A DNA stretch of 64,000 nt from positions 434,001-498,000 of the forward strand of contig NZ_JBOUVX010000001.1 in NCBI RefSeq assembly GCF_050789285.1, in the 5' to 3' direction. The DNA is from CAVPWP01 sp050789285. GTDB lineage: Bacteria; Pseudomonadota; Alphaproteobacteria; Rhodobacterales; Rhodobacteraceae. Shown here piece by piece: positions 42,502 to 51,357 of this stretch. Every line of letters begins with the position of its first letter. The first letter of the stretch is position 1. The notes beneath the pieces were generated by a model. That model saw nothing but the letters and a program-made list of their open reading frames with translations, searched no databases and had not been told where the DNA came from. A program made the position numbers and the translations under genes.

Positions 42502-45500
42502 TCAGTCCAGCTTGCCACGGACGGGCGCGACCGCCGGGGCTTCTGCCGCCGCTGTGACCCGCCGCTCCAGATCATGCGCCTCGGCGACACCGACCGCAAC
42601 CAATCGTCCCAGCGCCCAATCGATCCGAGCGCGCGCAGGATGCGCTGGCGCGAGCAATCCAGGGTCTTCGACAACGCACGCCTCAAACCATTGCACGACC
42701 TGGCGGCCCACGCCCGCCGTGATCCACAGCTCCGGTGAAGTCGTGCGGCCGAACCACGCCTCGACCGCGTCCAGCAGGAAACCGACATGGCGCGGGCGCG
42801 GCGCGACAAGCAGCAGGTTCATCGTGCAGCGCGCGACGAACACCGTTTGACCCCCGGGCAACATCGGGCGGAGCACCGGCAGGAACGGATCAATTCGGTC
42901 GAACACAGCCGGCGGGAGATAGCTGTGCGTCCCGTTGATCGGCCCATAAGTGTTGAACAGCATTTTCGCGATGACCCCACCGCTATCCAGGTCGATTCGA
43001 GCCTCGGCCGGGTCGCGCGCACTCTGCCACCGGTTGAGCGTCATCAAGCGCGCGACAAGCTTTTCGCGCAGCGCCACCGGCCGCGCCGGCGCACGACTGG
43101 CGTGGTTGAAATAGATTACGTCAGCGGCATGCTGCACCGTCTGCGCGACCTCGGCGAACGGCGCGTCCGGCAGATCGGTCACGAACGGCAGATCGGCCGC
43201 GAACGCCGCATCGTCTCCGTCGAGCAGCCGCTCGGCATAGAAGGCGTAATAATGCAAATTCCAGTCGCTCGGTTCGCAGCTGATCTCGGCATCGGCCGCA
43301 TAGCCCAGCCCGTTCATTCGCCCAGTCCAGTCAGCATAGGCCGAGACGATCTCCTGCCGCCAGCCGATCGCTCCCTCAGGCGCCGACTGGATTATCGCCA
43401 ACCATTGGGCCGCCGCCCGATGATCAGCGTGAAGGATCGCCGCCGAAGGGTCGATCGCCGTCTCCAGCGCTTCATCGGCATCGAACTCTTCAGGCGTGAC
43501 TGATCCCGGCACCCGCATCCGGCTGGCTCGGCGCAGATTCGGTCGTTCCTCGGGCCAAGTGGGCCAGTTCGGTTCCGCGCCGCCATCAAGCCAGGCCAGT
43601 TCGGCCGTCACCGCCCCGTCGGTCCGGGCCGCACGCTCCCCTTCGAACGCCGCCTGTAGCGCCTCGTCTTCCAGTTCGTGGCTCTTCCAGCGCCACGTCA
43701 TGCCGGCAAAGGCCGCCCGCATCATCGCCTTGAACAGCCGCGGCTCGATCTCGAGGATGCGTGGGACAGCCGCCGCTACCGCTGGGGCTGCCGCCCGATC
43801 CCGGCGTGTCGCAAGCGCGACCAGCGAATCGCGATCGGCGGTCTTCCCCAGCCGCGCCCAGAGATGAATCAGCGCGAGGATCGCCATCGCCGGGCGGTTG
43901 TAGCGCAGCGTATCGCGCGAACCGCCGCCGCGATCGAATTTCTCCTCGAGCGCGATCCCGATCACTTCCCGCACCCACGCTTCGTGTTCTGCCAGCAGCG
44001 CGTCGTCGCCGTCGCGCGCGACGAGCAGCGCCGTCGTGACCAGCCGCGTGGCGCGTGACTGGAGCGCGTCGGTATCGCTGCCATCGGGCAGGCCGCCCTC
44101 GGCATAGGCTACCGCGTCGCGCGCGGTGTCGGCCGTCGCATACTCGCCGCCGTCGACCGCCATGGAAATGCGCGCTTCCATTTCGCTCGCCTGGAACGAC
44201 ACATCGCGCTTGGCTTCAAGCGCCGCGAAATGCGCGGCCTCGTCCGGCGGCGACCGGTATTCGAGATTGCCGTCCTCCCGCTCGATCCAGTTCGCGAGGG
44301 TGAGGACGTTGAGTGCATAGCGGCCGGCGAACTCAGCGTCGCTCAACGTCGCGTGCGCGGCGTAAGGTTCGAGCGTCTCGACCGCCGCCGCGAGCGCTGT
44401 CCGCAATGCATTGCCGACCGGCTCGTCGGCCAGAAAATTCGGCAGGGTGTCGATCAGCGAATAGCCGCGCGAGGGTCGTGCCTTCAGATCGGCCATACGC
44501 ACCGGACCCTTCGGCTCGTCCCTCAGTCCCAGCGTATCCCGCCCCGACCCCATCTGGTCATGAATCTGCCGGGTGCGATCTTCGGCAAGGAGCTGCGGGC
44601 TCGCGAGAAACGGCGCGAGCGCTACACGCGCGACACTGTCGTGCGACAACAGCACGTCGATCGCGATGAGGAGATAGGCAGCCGCGCTGCCCTCTGGGCC
44701 CAATATGTCGGCGAGCACCGCCTCGACCGGATCGCCATCATCGAGCCGCTTCTGGCTCCACGCCTCGAGCGCGAGCAGCCCGGAAGCGGCGGCATATTCG
44801 TCACCGTTGCCCCGCGACCAGCCATAGGTCCAGCCCCAGGGGAAGAAGCGCGGCCCCTCGCCAAAGTCGACCGTGATGCCGTCTTCGCCAGGCTCGCGCC
44901 CGTCGGTGCGAAAGGCGATTGCCTCCTCGACCAGCCCCCGGATCAGCGCCAGTCCCTCGGCCGGCGCCGCGTTCAGCAGGTCGAGAAACGGAGGCTGCGC
45001 GGGCGATGGCGGCAAATAATCGCTATCAGCAAAGCTGAACGCGCGCTCCATTACCCGCTCCCGCCGGCGCCGCCCTTGCTTTTTCTCGATCAGGCTCGCC
45101 TGGACCATCGCCGCCAGTTCGACCGGCCCGACGGGAGCGATCACGCTCGAGAACTGGCGCAGGTCCTTCATCTTGTGATGGTCGCCGTCGCCCGTGATCG
45201 CGGTGAGATAGGCCTTGAGCGCATCGGGCGCATACGACCCGAGCAGCATCCCCATCAGCCGGAGCTTGTCGATCGTCTGCCGCCGCGCGTCGCTCGCCCA
45301 GCGCGAGCGACCCTCCATCCCGGGAATCGTGACCGGCGTGTCGCGCAGATCGAGCTGGCACAGCCAGTCGAACAGCAGCCGGGCCGTTCGCTTGGCGAGC
45401 GAAGGGATCATCTTGAGGATGAAGATCTGAATCTCGACCAGTTCGACCACCGCGCTGATCGCCGACATTGGCACCTCGGCGGCATGGTCATGTACCCAGC

Positions 45501-47664
45501 GCAGCACCACGGCCGACGATCCCGTCACGTCTGTCCGGTACGAGCGCGGCAGGTCAGCCTTTGATCCAGCAGGCAACGTCATTATATCCGCTGTCGCCTG
45601 CGTCTCGACCGCGACGATCGTCGTCGACAGTTCGGTCAAGAGTGCGCCGCCCTCGGCGAGGAGCGAGGCGCTCGACTTTTCGAGCAGATCGATCGCGATT
45701 TCGGACCTGACCAGCGCGAGTATCGCTTGTCGACGCCACGAACCGTGCGCGCTCGCAGGCGACAGGTGCGTGAGCAGGTCGAGCCAGGCGCTCGCATCCT
45801 TGCCCGTCTCGAGCACGATCCGCGCGGCGATCTCGATACCGCGGGCGACACGCGGCGACACGGGGCCGTCCAGATCGAACCCTGCCAGGCGGGACGGGTC
45901 TTCGACCAGGTAATTCCCGATTGCCCAGTCGCGCAGCACGTCGTGATTGAAATCGAGCCGGTCGGGCCGGACCTCGCGGAGCGACTGGGCACCGAGCAGA
46001 TGGTCTCGCGCGGGCGAATCCTCGTCGAGATCAATTCCGGCCTCGCCCTTGAGCGCGGCGGTCGCCAGCGCCTTGAGGATTCGCTGCGCTGCCCGGACTT
46101 CGGCCGTCGGTGCGCCATCGGCGCTGATCCACCAAAGCTGCGCGAGCCCGGCCTCAGTCCGCACCGATGCGGCGCTCGGTTCGCGCAGCAGTCGCGACAA
46201 ACGGTAGAGGTTGCGCGCGAGTTGCGCTGCGGGATGGCCGGCATCGAGCAGCATCCGCAACTCGGGCGCCTGATCGGTCAGGATCGCAACTTCCTCGTCC
46301 GACAGCGCCCCGACCTCGACCGCGTGCATTCCGCCCAGCGCGGTCGAGATCCGGTCGTCGAGCCATGGAATGGCGTCGCTGGCGCCGTTCCGCCGCGCGG
46401 TCGCGATCACCGTGAAGCCGGGAATGGCACAGGCAGCCCGCAGCAGCTCGCTGATCGTGCGCTGACGCCCCGCATCGTCAACCATGTCGATGCCGTCGAT
46501 GAAGAGGTACGCGCCGCCGCTCGCCGCCAGATCGGTCAGGAAGGCGTCCGCCGATCCGGGAATGCCGAGCGCGTTCGCCAAGTACAGCCAGCCGCCCGGC
46601 GGCGTCGCCTCACGGTCGAGGACGATGATCGGAGCGCGCGCGGCGACTCGCTCGGCATAGTGGCGCAGCACCCAGGATTTGCCGACGCCGGTGTCGCCGC
46701 GCACGACAATGAAGCGCTGCGTCTCTGCCGCATCGTCGAGCGCTGCGACCGCTGCCAGCCGCGGCAGCGTCACGCCCGCGACGCTCGTCCCAATAGGCGA
46801 GAGCGTGTTCTGCGCGAGCTCGGCGAGCCGCGCGCGGGCCGGGCCGTATTCGCGTTCGCCAGCAAGCTTGAAATCAGCCTCGGCGAGGTTCGCCTTGAGT
46901 GCAGCCGTATCGATCTCGCCGCCCTGCGTGCCGGTCTGTATCGAGAGATCGACGAGGCGGCTCCACAGTGCCTCGGCGCGCGCGACCTGCTCGTCCGCCA
47001 GCGCCATCCGCGCGAGCGCCAGACCATAGGTGCGAGCGATCGGCGCGCTCGCCTCGAAATCGAACTCGAGGATCAGTATGCGGCGCAGCAGCCGCCAGAT
47101 CGTCTCATCTTCATCGGCGACGCCGCCTGCTGCAAGATGCTCACGCGTCGTCTCGACGAACTTGCGCATGTCGGGGTTCGCCACGCCTTTGGCCTTCAGA
47201 CGGGTGAAGAACTCGTCCGCTGTGGCCGCGCTGCGCGCCCAGCCCAGCACGTCCTGATACGCACCCGATATCTTGCGGCTGGTCCGCTGCGTTGCAATCC
47301 CGAACAGATGGCGCTCCGCCGGCACGTTCCCGATCCTGCTGCTGGCAATCTGTAGTGCGACATCCTTGTAGACCGGGTCCTTCGGCGAGTACTGGATATC
47401 GCGCTTTGACTGGATTTCGAGTAGCGTATCACCGTTGGCCCCGACTCCCGTGATGATGAGGTCGTCGAGCTTGAACCCTTGCTCGACGCCTTGAAAGCGC
47501 ACGCTTGTGACGCGCGCGGACGGCAGCCCCGGCGCACGGTTTCCGGTCAGAAGCGCGAGCAGATATAGCGCTCCGAGCTCGCCCTCAATGTAGGCGCCTG
47601 CCGCGCCGCGCGATGCCGGGCTCGAGCCTCGCTCAGTGTCGGAGCTGTTTTCTGCTTTTGCCAT
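42502..47664 (-). CDS. giant Avs-like protein: nuclease-like N-terminus, STAND-type NTPase, long C-terminus
   Basis: 1720 residues from the ATG at 47664 (a TTG 15 bp upstream is less likely). Residues ~20-160 look like a Cap4/DUF4297-type PD-(D/E)xK nuclease: GELGALYLLALL, an acidic pair in FKLDDLII (Asp67/68), and LLEIQSKRD with Glu83, Gln85 and Lys87 forming the variant QxK. Residues ~315-500 are a STAND/NACHT-like NTPase: Walker A GDTGVGKSW (~323), Walker B YLFIDGID (~386) and a sensor-like VIATARR. The remaining ~1200 residues are helical and lack a named domain, as in ligand-sensing C-termini of Avs proteins. Monocistronic, with an integrase upstream. Antiphage function is inferred; family membership is unverified. 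Confidence 0.7.
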   Translation of the reverse strand: MAKAENSSDTERGSSPASRGAAGAYIEGELGALYLLALLTGNRAPGLPSARVTSVRFQGVEQGFKLDDLIITGVGANGDTLLEIQSKRDIQYSPKDPVYKDVALQIASSRIGNVPAERHLFGIATQRTSRKISGAYQDVLGWARSAATADEFFTRLKAKGVANPDMRKFVETTREHLAAGGVADEDETIWRLLRRILILEFDFEASAPIARTYGLALARMALADEQVARAEALWSRLVDLSIQTGTQGGEIDTAALKANLAEADFKLAGEREYGPARARLAELAQNTLSPIGTSVAGVTLPRLAAVAALDDAAETQRFIVVRGDTGVGKSWVLRHYAERVAARAPIIVLDREATPPGGWLYLANALGIPGSADAFLTDLAASGGAYLFIDGIDMVDDAGRQRTISELLRAACAIPGFTVIATARRNGASDAIPWLDDRISTALGGMHAVEVGALSDEEVAILTDQAPELRMLLDAGHPAAQLARNLYRLSRLLREPSAASVRTEAGLAQLWWISADGAPTAEVRAAQRILKALATAALKGEAGIDLDEDSPARDHLLGAQSLREVRPDRLDFNHDVLRDWAIGNYLVEDPSRLAGFDLDGPVSPRVARGIEIAARIVLETGKDASAWLDLLTHLSPASAHGSWRRQAILALVRSEIAIDLLEKSSASLLAEGGALLTELSTTIVAVETQATADIMTLPAGSKADLPRSYRTDVTGSSAVVLRWVHDHAAEVPMSAISAVVELVEIQIFILKMIPSLAKRTARLLFDWLCQLDLRDTPVTIPGMEGRSRWASDARRQTIDKLRLMGMLLGSYAPDALKAYLTAITGDGDHHKMKDLRQFSSVIAPVGPVELAAMVQASLIEKKQGRRRRERVMERAFSFADSDYLPPSPAQPPFLDLLNAAPAEGLALIRGLVEEAIAFRTDGREPGEDGITVDFGEGPRFFPWGWTYGWSRGNGDEYAAASGLLALEAWSQKRLDDGDPVEAVLADILGPEGSAAAYLLIAIDVLLSHDSVARVALAPFLASPQLLAEDRTRQIHDQMGSGRDTLGLRDEPKGPVRMADLKARPSRGYSLIDTLPNFLADEPVGNALRTALAAAVETLEPYAAHATLSDAEFAGRYALNVLTLANWIEREDGNLEYRSPPDEAAHFAALEAKRDVSFQASEMEARISMAVDGGEYATADTARDAVAYAEGGLPDGSDTDALQSRATRLVTTALLVARDGDDALLAEHEAWVREVIGIALEEKFDRGGGSRDTLRYNRPAMAILALIHLWARLGKTADRDSLVALATRRDRAAAPAVAAAVPRILEIEPRLFKAMMRAAFAGMTWRWKSHELEDEALQAAFEGERAARTDGAVTAELAWLDGGAEPNWPTWPEERPNLRRASRMRVPGSVTPEEFDADEALETAIDPSAAILHADHRAAAQWLAIIQSAPEGAIGWRQEIVSAYADWTGRMNGLGYAADAEISCEPSDWNLHYYAFYAERLLDGDDAAFAADLPFVTDLPDAPFAEVAQTVQHAADVIYFNHASRAPARPVALREKLVARLMTLNRWQSARDPAEARIDLDSGGVIAKMLFNTYGPINGTHSYLPPAVFDRIDPFLPVLRPMLPGGQTVFVARCTMNLLLVAPRPRHVGFLLDAVEAWFGRTTSPELWITAGVGRQVVQWFEACVVEDPGLLAPAHPARARIDWALGRLVAVGVAEAHDLERRVTAAAEAPAVAPVRGKLD

Positions 47665-47847
47665 CCGCCTGATGTGCAAACGATCGCCTGCGTGGTCAAG
47701 CGAAACGGGCGTTCGCGGGGACGTGATTCAACTGACGCGGACCGATCGATAGCTTGTCTACCTGCTATCTCAATTCTCGTCTGCGGGACCATACGCACGG
47801 AAGATGTCAGCGATCTCCAGCCTCGGCCGGGACACCCCGGCGCCCGG

Positions 47848-48735
47848 TCACTCCAGGTGTCGCCTCGCGGCCCGGTCCTGGAGCTTCGCCAGCATCTCGT
47901 AGGGGCTCACCGTGTCCCGGATCGTCTTGGTGGCCACATGGGTGTACCGCGCCGTGGTGGTCAGCTTCGCGTGACCGAGAAGCACCTGGATCACCCGGAC
48001 GTCGGTGTTGGCCTCGAGCAGGTGGGTGGCGAAGCTGTGCCGGAGCGTGTGCAGGGTGGCGGGCTTGGCGATGCCCGCCATGGTCTTCGCCGCGGAGAAG
48101 GCGCGGTTCAGTTGCCGAGGCGAGATCGGGTTGATCCTGGGCTTGCCCGGGAACAGCCAGCCCTTGGGACGCGCCTCACGCCAGTAGTCCCGCAGGAGAT
48201 CCAGAAGCCCCGGCGACAGCATGACCTTGCGGTCCTTGGCCCCCTTGCCCTGGTCGACGTGGATGAGCATCCGCTGACTGTCGATGTCGGTGACCTTGAG
48301 GTTGCAGACCTCGGCAGACCGCAGACGGGCGCCATAGGAGATGCTCAGCGCCGCCCGATACTTCAGCCCCGGTCCCGGCGCCGCGATCAGGATGTCGGAG
48401 ACCTCCTCGACGCTGAAGACCACGGGCAGCCTCCGCGGCTCGGTCCGGAACTGCATGTGCCGCTTCATCTCCTCGCGCCCACAGGTCATGCCGAAGAAGA
48501 ACCGCAGCGCCACGATGCGCGCGTTGAAGGTCGACGGCGTGATGCCGGCGTTCGTCATGTGCAGCAGGTAGGCGCGCAGGTCTTCAGGCGTGGCGGTGTC
48601 CGGCGAACGCCCGAGGAACGCAGCGAACTCCTTGATCGCCCGGATGTGAGCTCGTTGGGCGCTCTCGCCCATTCCGCGGATGCGCATGTCCTCGATCATC
48701 CGCGCACGCAACGGCGTGGTTCTCTTCTCCTTCAT
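47848..48735 (-). CDS. tyrosine recombinase of the type that accompanies IS91-family elements
   Basis: 295 residues. The N-terminal SAM-like domain (MIEDMRIRGMGESAQRAHIR) is followed by a catalytic domain with Arg139 (SYGARLRSAEV), Lys165 in GKGAKDRK, His229 and Arg232 in HTLRHSFATHLL, and His255 and Tyr264 in LLGHAKLTTTARYTHV; all are present. The C-terminus TKTIRDTVSPYEML resembles integrases encoded next to IS91-type Y1/Y2 transposases. No such transposase follows; the next gene on the strand is the giant Avs-like one, 183 bp away. Thus a solo or leftover element gene, or the mobiliser of a defence cargo. Confidence 0.85.
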   Translation of the reverse strand: MKEKRTTPLRARMIEDMRIRGMGESAQRAHIRAIKEFAAFLGRSPDTATPEDLRAYLLHMTNAGITPSTFNARIVALRFFFGMTCGREEMKRHMQFRTEPRRLPVVFSVEEVSDILIAAPGPGLKYRAALSISYGARLRSAEVCNLKVTDIDSQRMLIHVDQGKGAKDRKVMLSPGLLDLLRDYWREARPKGWLFPGKPRINPISPRQLNRAFSAAKTMAGIAKPATLHTLRHSFATHLLEANTDVRVIQVLLGHAKLTTTARYTHVATKTIRDTVSPYEMLAKLQDRAARRHLE

Positions 48736-49231
48736 GGGAGCCTCCTGTCCGACGGTTGAGAAGACCCCGATCGTCAGCCCAGGCAGGCCTCACACATAGA
48801 AGAACGGCAGAGGCGGCACAGACCGCCAGACAAGCGCGCCCATGCCGCGGAGCGGCTTAGTCCAAGGGCCGTTCTTGCTCGAATGCCTCAGCTGCCACAT
48901 CCGGTAGATTGGGCGGCAAGCGGGCCTTCGCTGCAGCGATCACCGACGTCCGCTCCTATTGGGGATAATGCGTCGCCGGACCTTCCGGGCCTCCGCTACT
49001 CCGTATCGACCACCGAAGTTGCAAGGTCGTCCTTCCAATGGCTCGTCGTGGAGATGCGCATCGTATCGATCAGTACGCGAGTCGGGACGCTTGCGCGACG
49101 CCCCGCATGCGTCGGACGTGGTAGCCGCGTCGCGCATTCAAAAACGTCGCGAGTACCGGATCTTGGGGACTACGGTTCGCGGACTCCGCCGGATCTCCGG
49201 TCGCGATCGGCGCCCTTTCCCACCACCAAAA
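48736..49231. other. intergenic stretch at the island edge
   Basis: About 500 bp without a convincing gene. It holds the likely integrase promoter, a short GGCGG-CACAGA-CCGCC hairpin near 48810, an AGAACGGC / GCCGTTCT inverted pair at ~48800 and ~48868, and repeat copy B. Open frames on both strands show no domain. Confidence 0.4.
48902..48964. repeat. diverged repeat copy B
   Basis: Starts GGTAGATTGGGC, contains TTCGCTGCAG, and ends CCGCTCCTATTGGGG. Aligns with copy A at 42260-42320, imperfectly. Similar GC-rich remnants are common between genes in Rhodobacterales, so it may be a dispersed relic rather than an element end. Confidence 0.4.
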
Positions 49232-49621
49232 TCAGGTTGCGCATCCGACGACCGCGACGGCCGAAATTTCAACTTTAACGTCTGGAACCGGGAAACCCAC
49301 AACCAAGGCCGCATTGGTCGGCAGAATGTCTCCGAATATCTCGCCAAGGACGGGACCGATGGTTTGAAAAACCTCGGCAGACGTCACGTAGGTGGTCAGT
49401 TGCACGACATCCTTCAGGCTTGCCCCAGCCTGCGTTAGCGCGGGTTCGATGTTTCTGATCGCCTGCCGCAACTGCGCTGTCGGGTCCGGATCGCAGGTTC
49501 CCGTTTGGTAGTCGATCCCGACGGTGCCGGAAACATAGACGGTCTGCCCCACCTTGACTGCACGGCTGTAGCCGAAGGCTTTCTCGAAGCTCGATCCCGA
49601 AGAGATGTTCTCTCTTTCCAT
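49232..49621 (-). CDS. Rid-family (YjgF/YER057c/UK114) protein lacking the RidA arginine
   Basis: 129-residue Rid protein, usually a trimer. Recognisable parts are YSRAVKVGQTVYVSGTVGID, TAQLRQAIRNIEPALTQAGA and VVQLTTYVTSAE. In RidA, an Arg after the PA of the C-terminal motif binds the imine; here the segment reads LPTNAALVVGF, so the position is Asn. Classic 2-aminoacrylate deaminase activity is therefore doubtful and it may belong to another Rid subgroup. Downstream-most gene of the leftward E1/E2-ProC-DUF3830 unit, 18 bp from its neighbour, so it probably handles an imine or enamine of the same pathway. Confidence 0.85.
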   Translation of the reverse strand: MERENISSGSSFEKAFGYSRAVKVGQTVYVSGTVGIDYQTGTCDPDPTAQLRQAIRNIEPALTQAGASLKDVVQLTTYVTSAEVFQTIGPVLGEIFGDILPTNAALVVGFPVPDVKVEISAVAVVGCAT

Positions 49622-49639
49622 TATCCAGTCCCTTTCTTG

Positions 49640-50539
49640 TCAGAGGAGGTCCCGGCGCCCCAGGGCGCGCTTTGTCAGTTCGTTTGCGGGATACCAGGGG
49701 ATGTGCGCATCCACCCAATTCGACATCCGGCTGCAGTAAAGAACGACTTCGGCAAGCAGATCCTGCAGCGGGACAATGCCGACCTCAATCACCGTCATCG
49801 CGTCGGTCAGAAAGGTCTCGCTGTCGGTCAGACGGCAGTAGTGCCCGATCCGCGCGATACCGAGCTGCAGGCTGTTGACCGCTATGGCACGGCGTTCCCT
49901 GTCCCCGTAGCGTTCGGGATCGGACCAGATCTGCCAAAGGCTTTCCTGAACGAAGCGGAAATAGCCGTCGGCGGTAGCCATCGGGCCGAGAGGAATGTTG
50001 TGACCGCTGCGCGCCAACATTCGGGCGATCTCTGGCGGCTCGGACTGCCAGACCGCGTGGCGCGCACGTCGGATCCTATCCCATGCCGTGTCGCCGGTGG
50101 GCGGAGCGGCCGGGGCAGTTCGGGCCGCCCCCGTGATCCGAAGGTCGGCGGTGAAGACCTTGTTCCCGGCCTCGCGGCGCTGACGCTCGGCATAGTCGCG
50201 CAACCAGCCGACATCGCCCACCAGCTTTCCCAGATAGGTCACCGCGGCCGTCTCGGCCTGCAGCTCGTCATAAATGATCTCAAGATACTGGCGATCGGGA
50301 TAGTAGAGAAACGCGCCGGGCGGCAGACGATGGATGTCGGTCCCCTCTTCCAGTGCGGCGAGAATGGGGCTGGGCCAGTAGATGTGGCAGCCCGCGATCT
50401 TGGCGCAGTGGATGGTCGTCGTTGTTGGCAGCCATGCGGCGAGTTGCGCCAGCGTGGCAGAGCCAGGGCGATCGACCAGCGCGATCTCGTAGTCCTGGCC
50501 CTCGCAAGAAAAGACGAGTGTCTGCGTGGATCGATCCAT
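49640..50539 (-). CDS. DUF3830 (cyclophilin-like) protein with a long C-terminal extension
   Basis: 299 residues. The N-terminal ~130 match the DUF3830 cyclophilin-like barrel by eye: LAAWLPTTTTIHCAKIAGCH, LPPGAFLYYPDRQYLEIIYD. The C-terminal ~150 residues, from ~GDTAWDRIRRARHAVWQSEP, are helical, rich in Trp, Arg and acidic residues (SLWQIWSDPERYGDRERRAI) and unknown to me. DUF3830 proteins occur in amino-acid and amine catabolic clusters, with no settled activity. Separated by 2 bp from proC, so tightly co-expressed. Confidence 0.65.
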   Translation of the reverse strand: MDRSTQTLVFSCEGQDYEIALVDRPGSATLAQLAAWLPTTTTIHCAKIAGCHIYWPSPILAALEEGTDIHRLPPGAFLYYPDRQYLEIIYDELQAETAAVTYLGKLVGDVGWLRDYAERQRREAGNKVFTADLRITGAARTAPAAPPTGDTAWDRIRRARHAVWQSEPPEIARMLARSGHNIPLGPMATADGYFRFVQESLWQIWSDPERYGDRERRAIAVNSLQLGIARIGHYCRLTDSETFLTDAMTVIEVGIVPLQDLLAEVVLYCSRMSNWVDAHIPWYPANELTKRALGRRDLL

Positions 50540-50541
50540 CT

Positions 50542-51357
50542 TCAGCCTTTCTTGCCCAGTTCAATGCTGCGATCGCGTGCCGCACGCGTGGCGTTTGCGA
50601 TCAATCTGGTCAATGCGGCTCCATCCATCAGCTTCGTCAAGGCAGCCGCTGTGGTGCCGCCCGGGCTCGTGACCCGTTCGCGCAGGCGGCCAGGGTCTTC
50701 CTCGGACACTTGTGCCATGCGCCCTGCGCCGGCAACGGTCTGCGAGGCCAGAAGCGCGGCCAGATCTGCCGGAAGGCCCAGACCCACACCGGCATCCGTC
50801 AATGCCTCGATGAAGTGAAAGACATAGGCCGGGCCAGAGCCGGAGATGGCGGTGACGGCATCCATCATCCCCTCGTCGGCCAGCCAGGCCACGGTGCCTG
50901 AGGTTGCCATCAGGGTTCCGACCAGTGCCCGGCTTCTCGCATCAACCTCGGGGCCGGGGCAAAGCACCATCATGCCGAGCCCGACCGCCGCAGGGGTGTT
51001 GGGCATGCAGCGGATCAGAGGCGTTTTCGGCGGAAGGCATCCGGCCATCTGCGTCAGGGTGACCCCGGCGGCGACCGACAGGAAGGCAACGCCCGAGCGG
51101 GCCAGCAACCCGCAGTCCGACAGGACCCTCTCAACTTTGTCCGGCTTCACCGCCAGCACGACCAGATCGATGCCTGTGTCCGCCGGAAGCTGCGTGGCGG
51201 CAGGGACCGGCCACGCACCGGCCCGGGCGGCGCGATCACGCAGGCCGTCATCCGGTTCTACCACATAGACCTGCAGATCAGGGTCTTGTCGCAACCAGCC
51301 GGTCATCATGGCAAAGCCCATGTTGCCCGCGCCGAAGAGAAGAACGGTGTGGCTCAT
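50542..51357 (-). CDS. proC: pyrroline-5-carboxylate reductase family protein
   Basis: 271 residues. The NAD(P)-binding N-terminus is FGAGNMGFAMMTGWL; VLAVKPDKVERVL and RCMPNTPAAVGLGM are typical, and the C-terminal active domain has AISGSGPAYVFHFIEALTDA and the SPGGTTAAAL motif. The enzyme reduces pyrroline-5-carboxylate to proline. In this catabolic neighbourhood, a related cyclic imine may be the true substrate, so the housekeeping name is provisional. Overlaps the E2-like gene by four bases. Confidence 0.85.
   Translation of the reverse strand: MSHTVLLFGAGNMGFAMMTGWLRQDPDLQVYVVEPDDGLRDRAARAGAWPVPAATQLPADTGIDLVVLAVKPDKVERVLSDCGLLARSGVAFLSVAAGVTLTQMAGCLPPKTPLIRCMPNTPAAVGLGMMVLCPGPEVDARSRALVGTLMATSGTVAWLADEGMMDAVTAISGSGPAYVFHFIEALTDAGVGLGLPADLAALLASQTVAGAGRMAQVSEEDPGRLRERVTSPGGTTAAALTKLMDGAALTRLIANATRAARDRSIELGKKG

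Noticed and set aside
45727..47355. 542-codon plus-strand frame inside the Avs-like gene
   Set aside because: Shadow frame with no conserved motif; the minus-strand frame has Walker motifs and is open over 5.2 kb.
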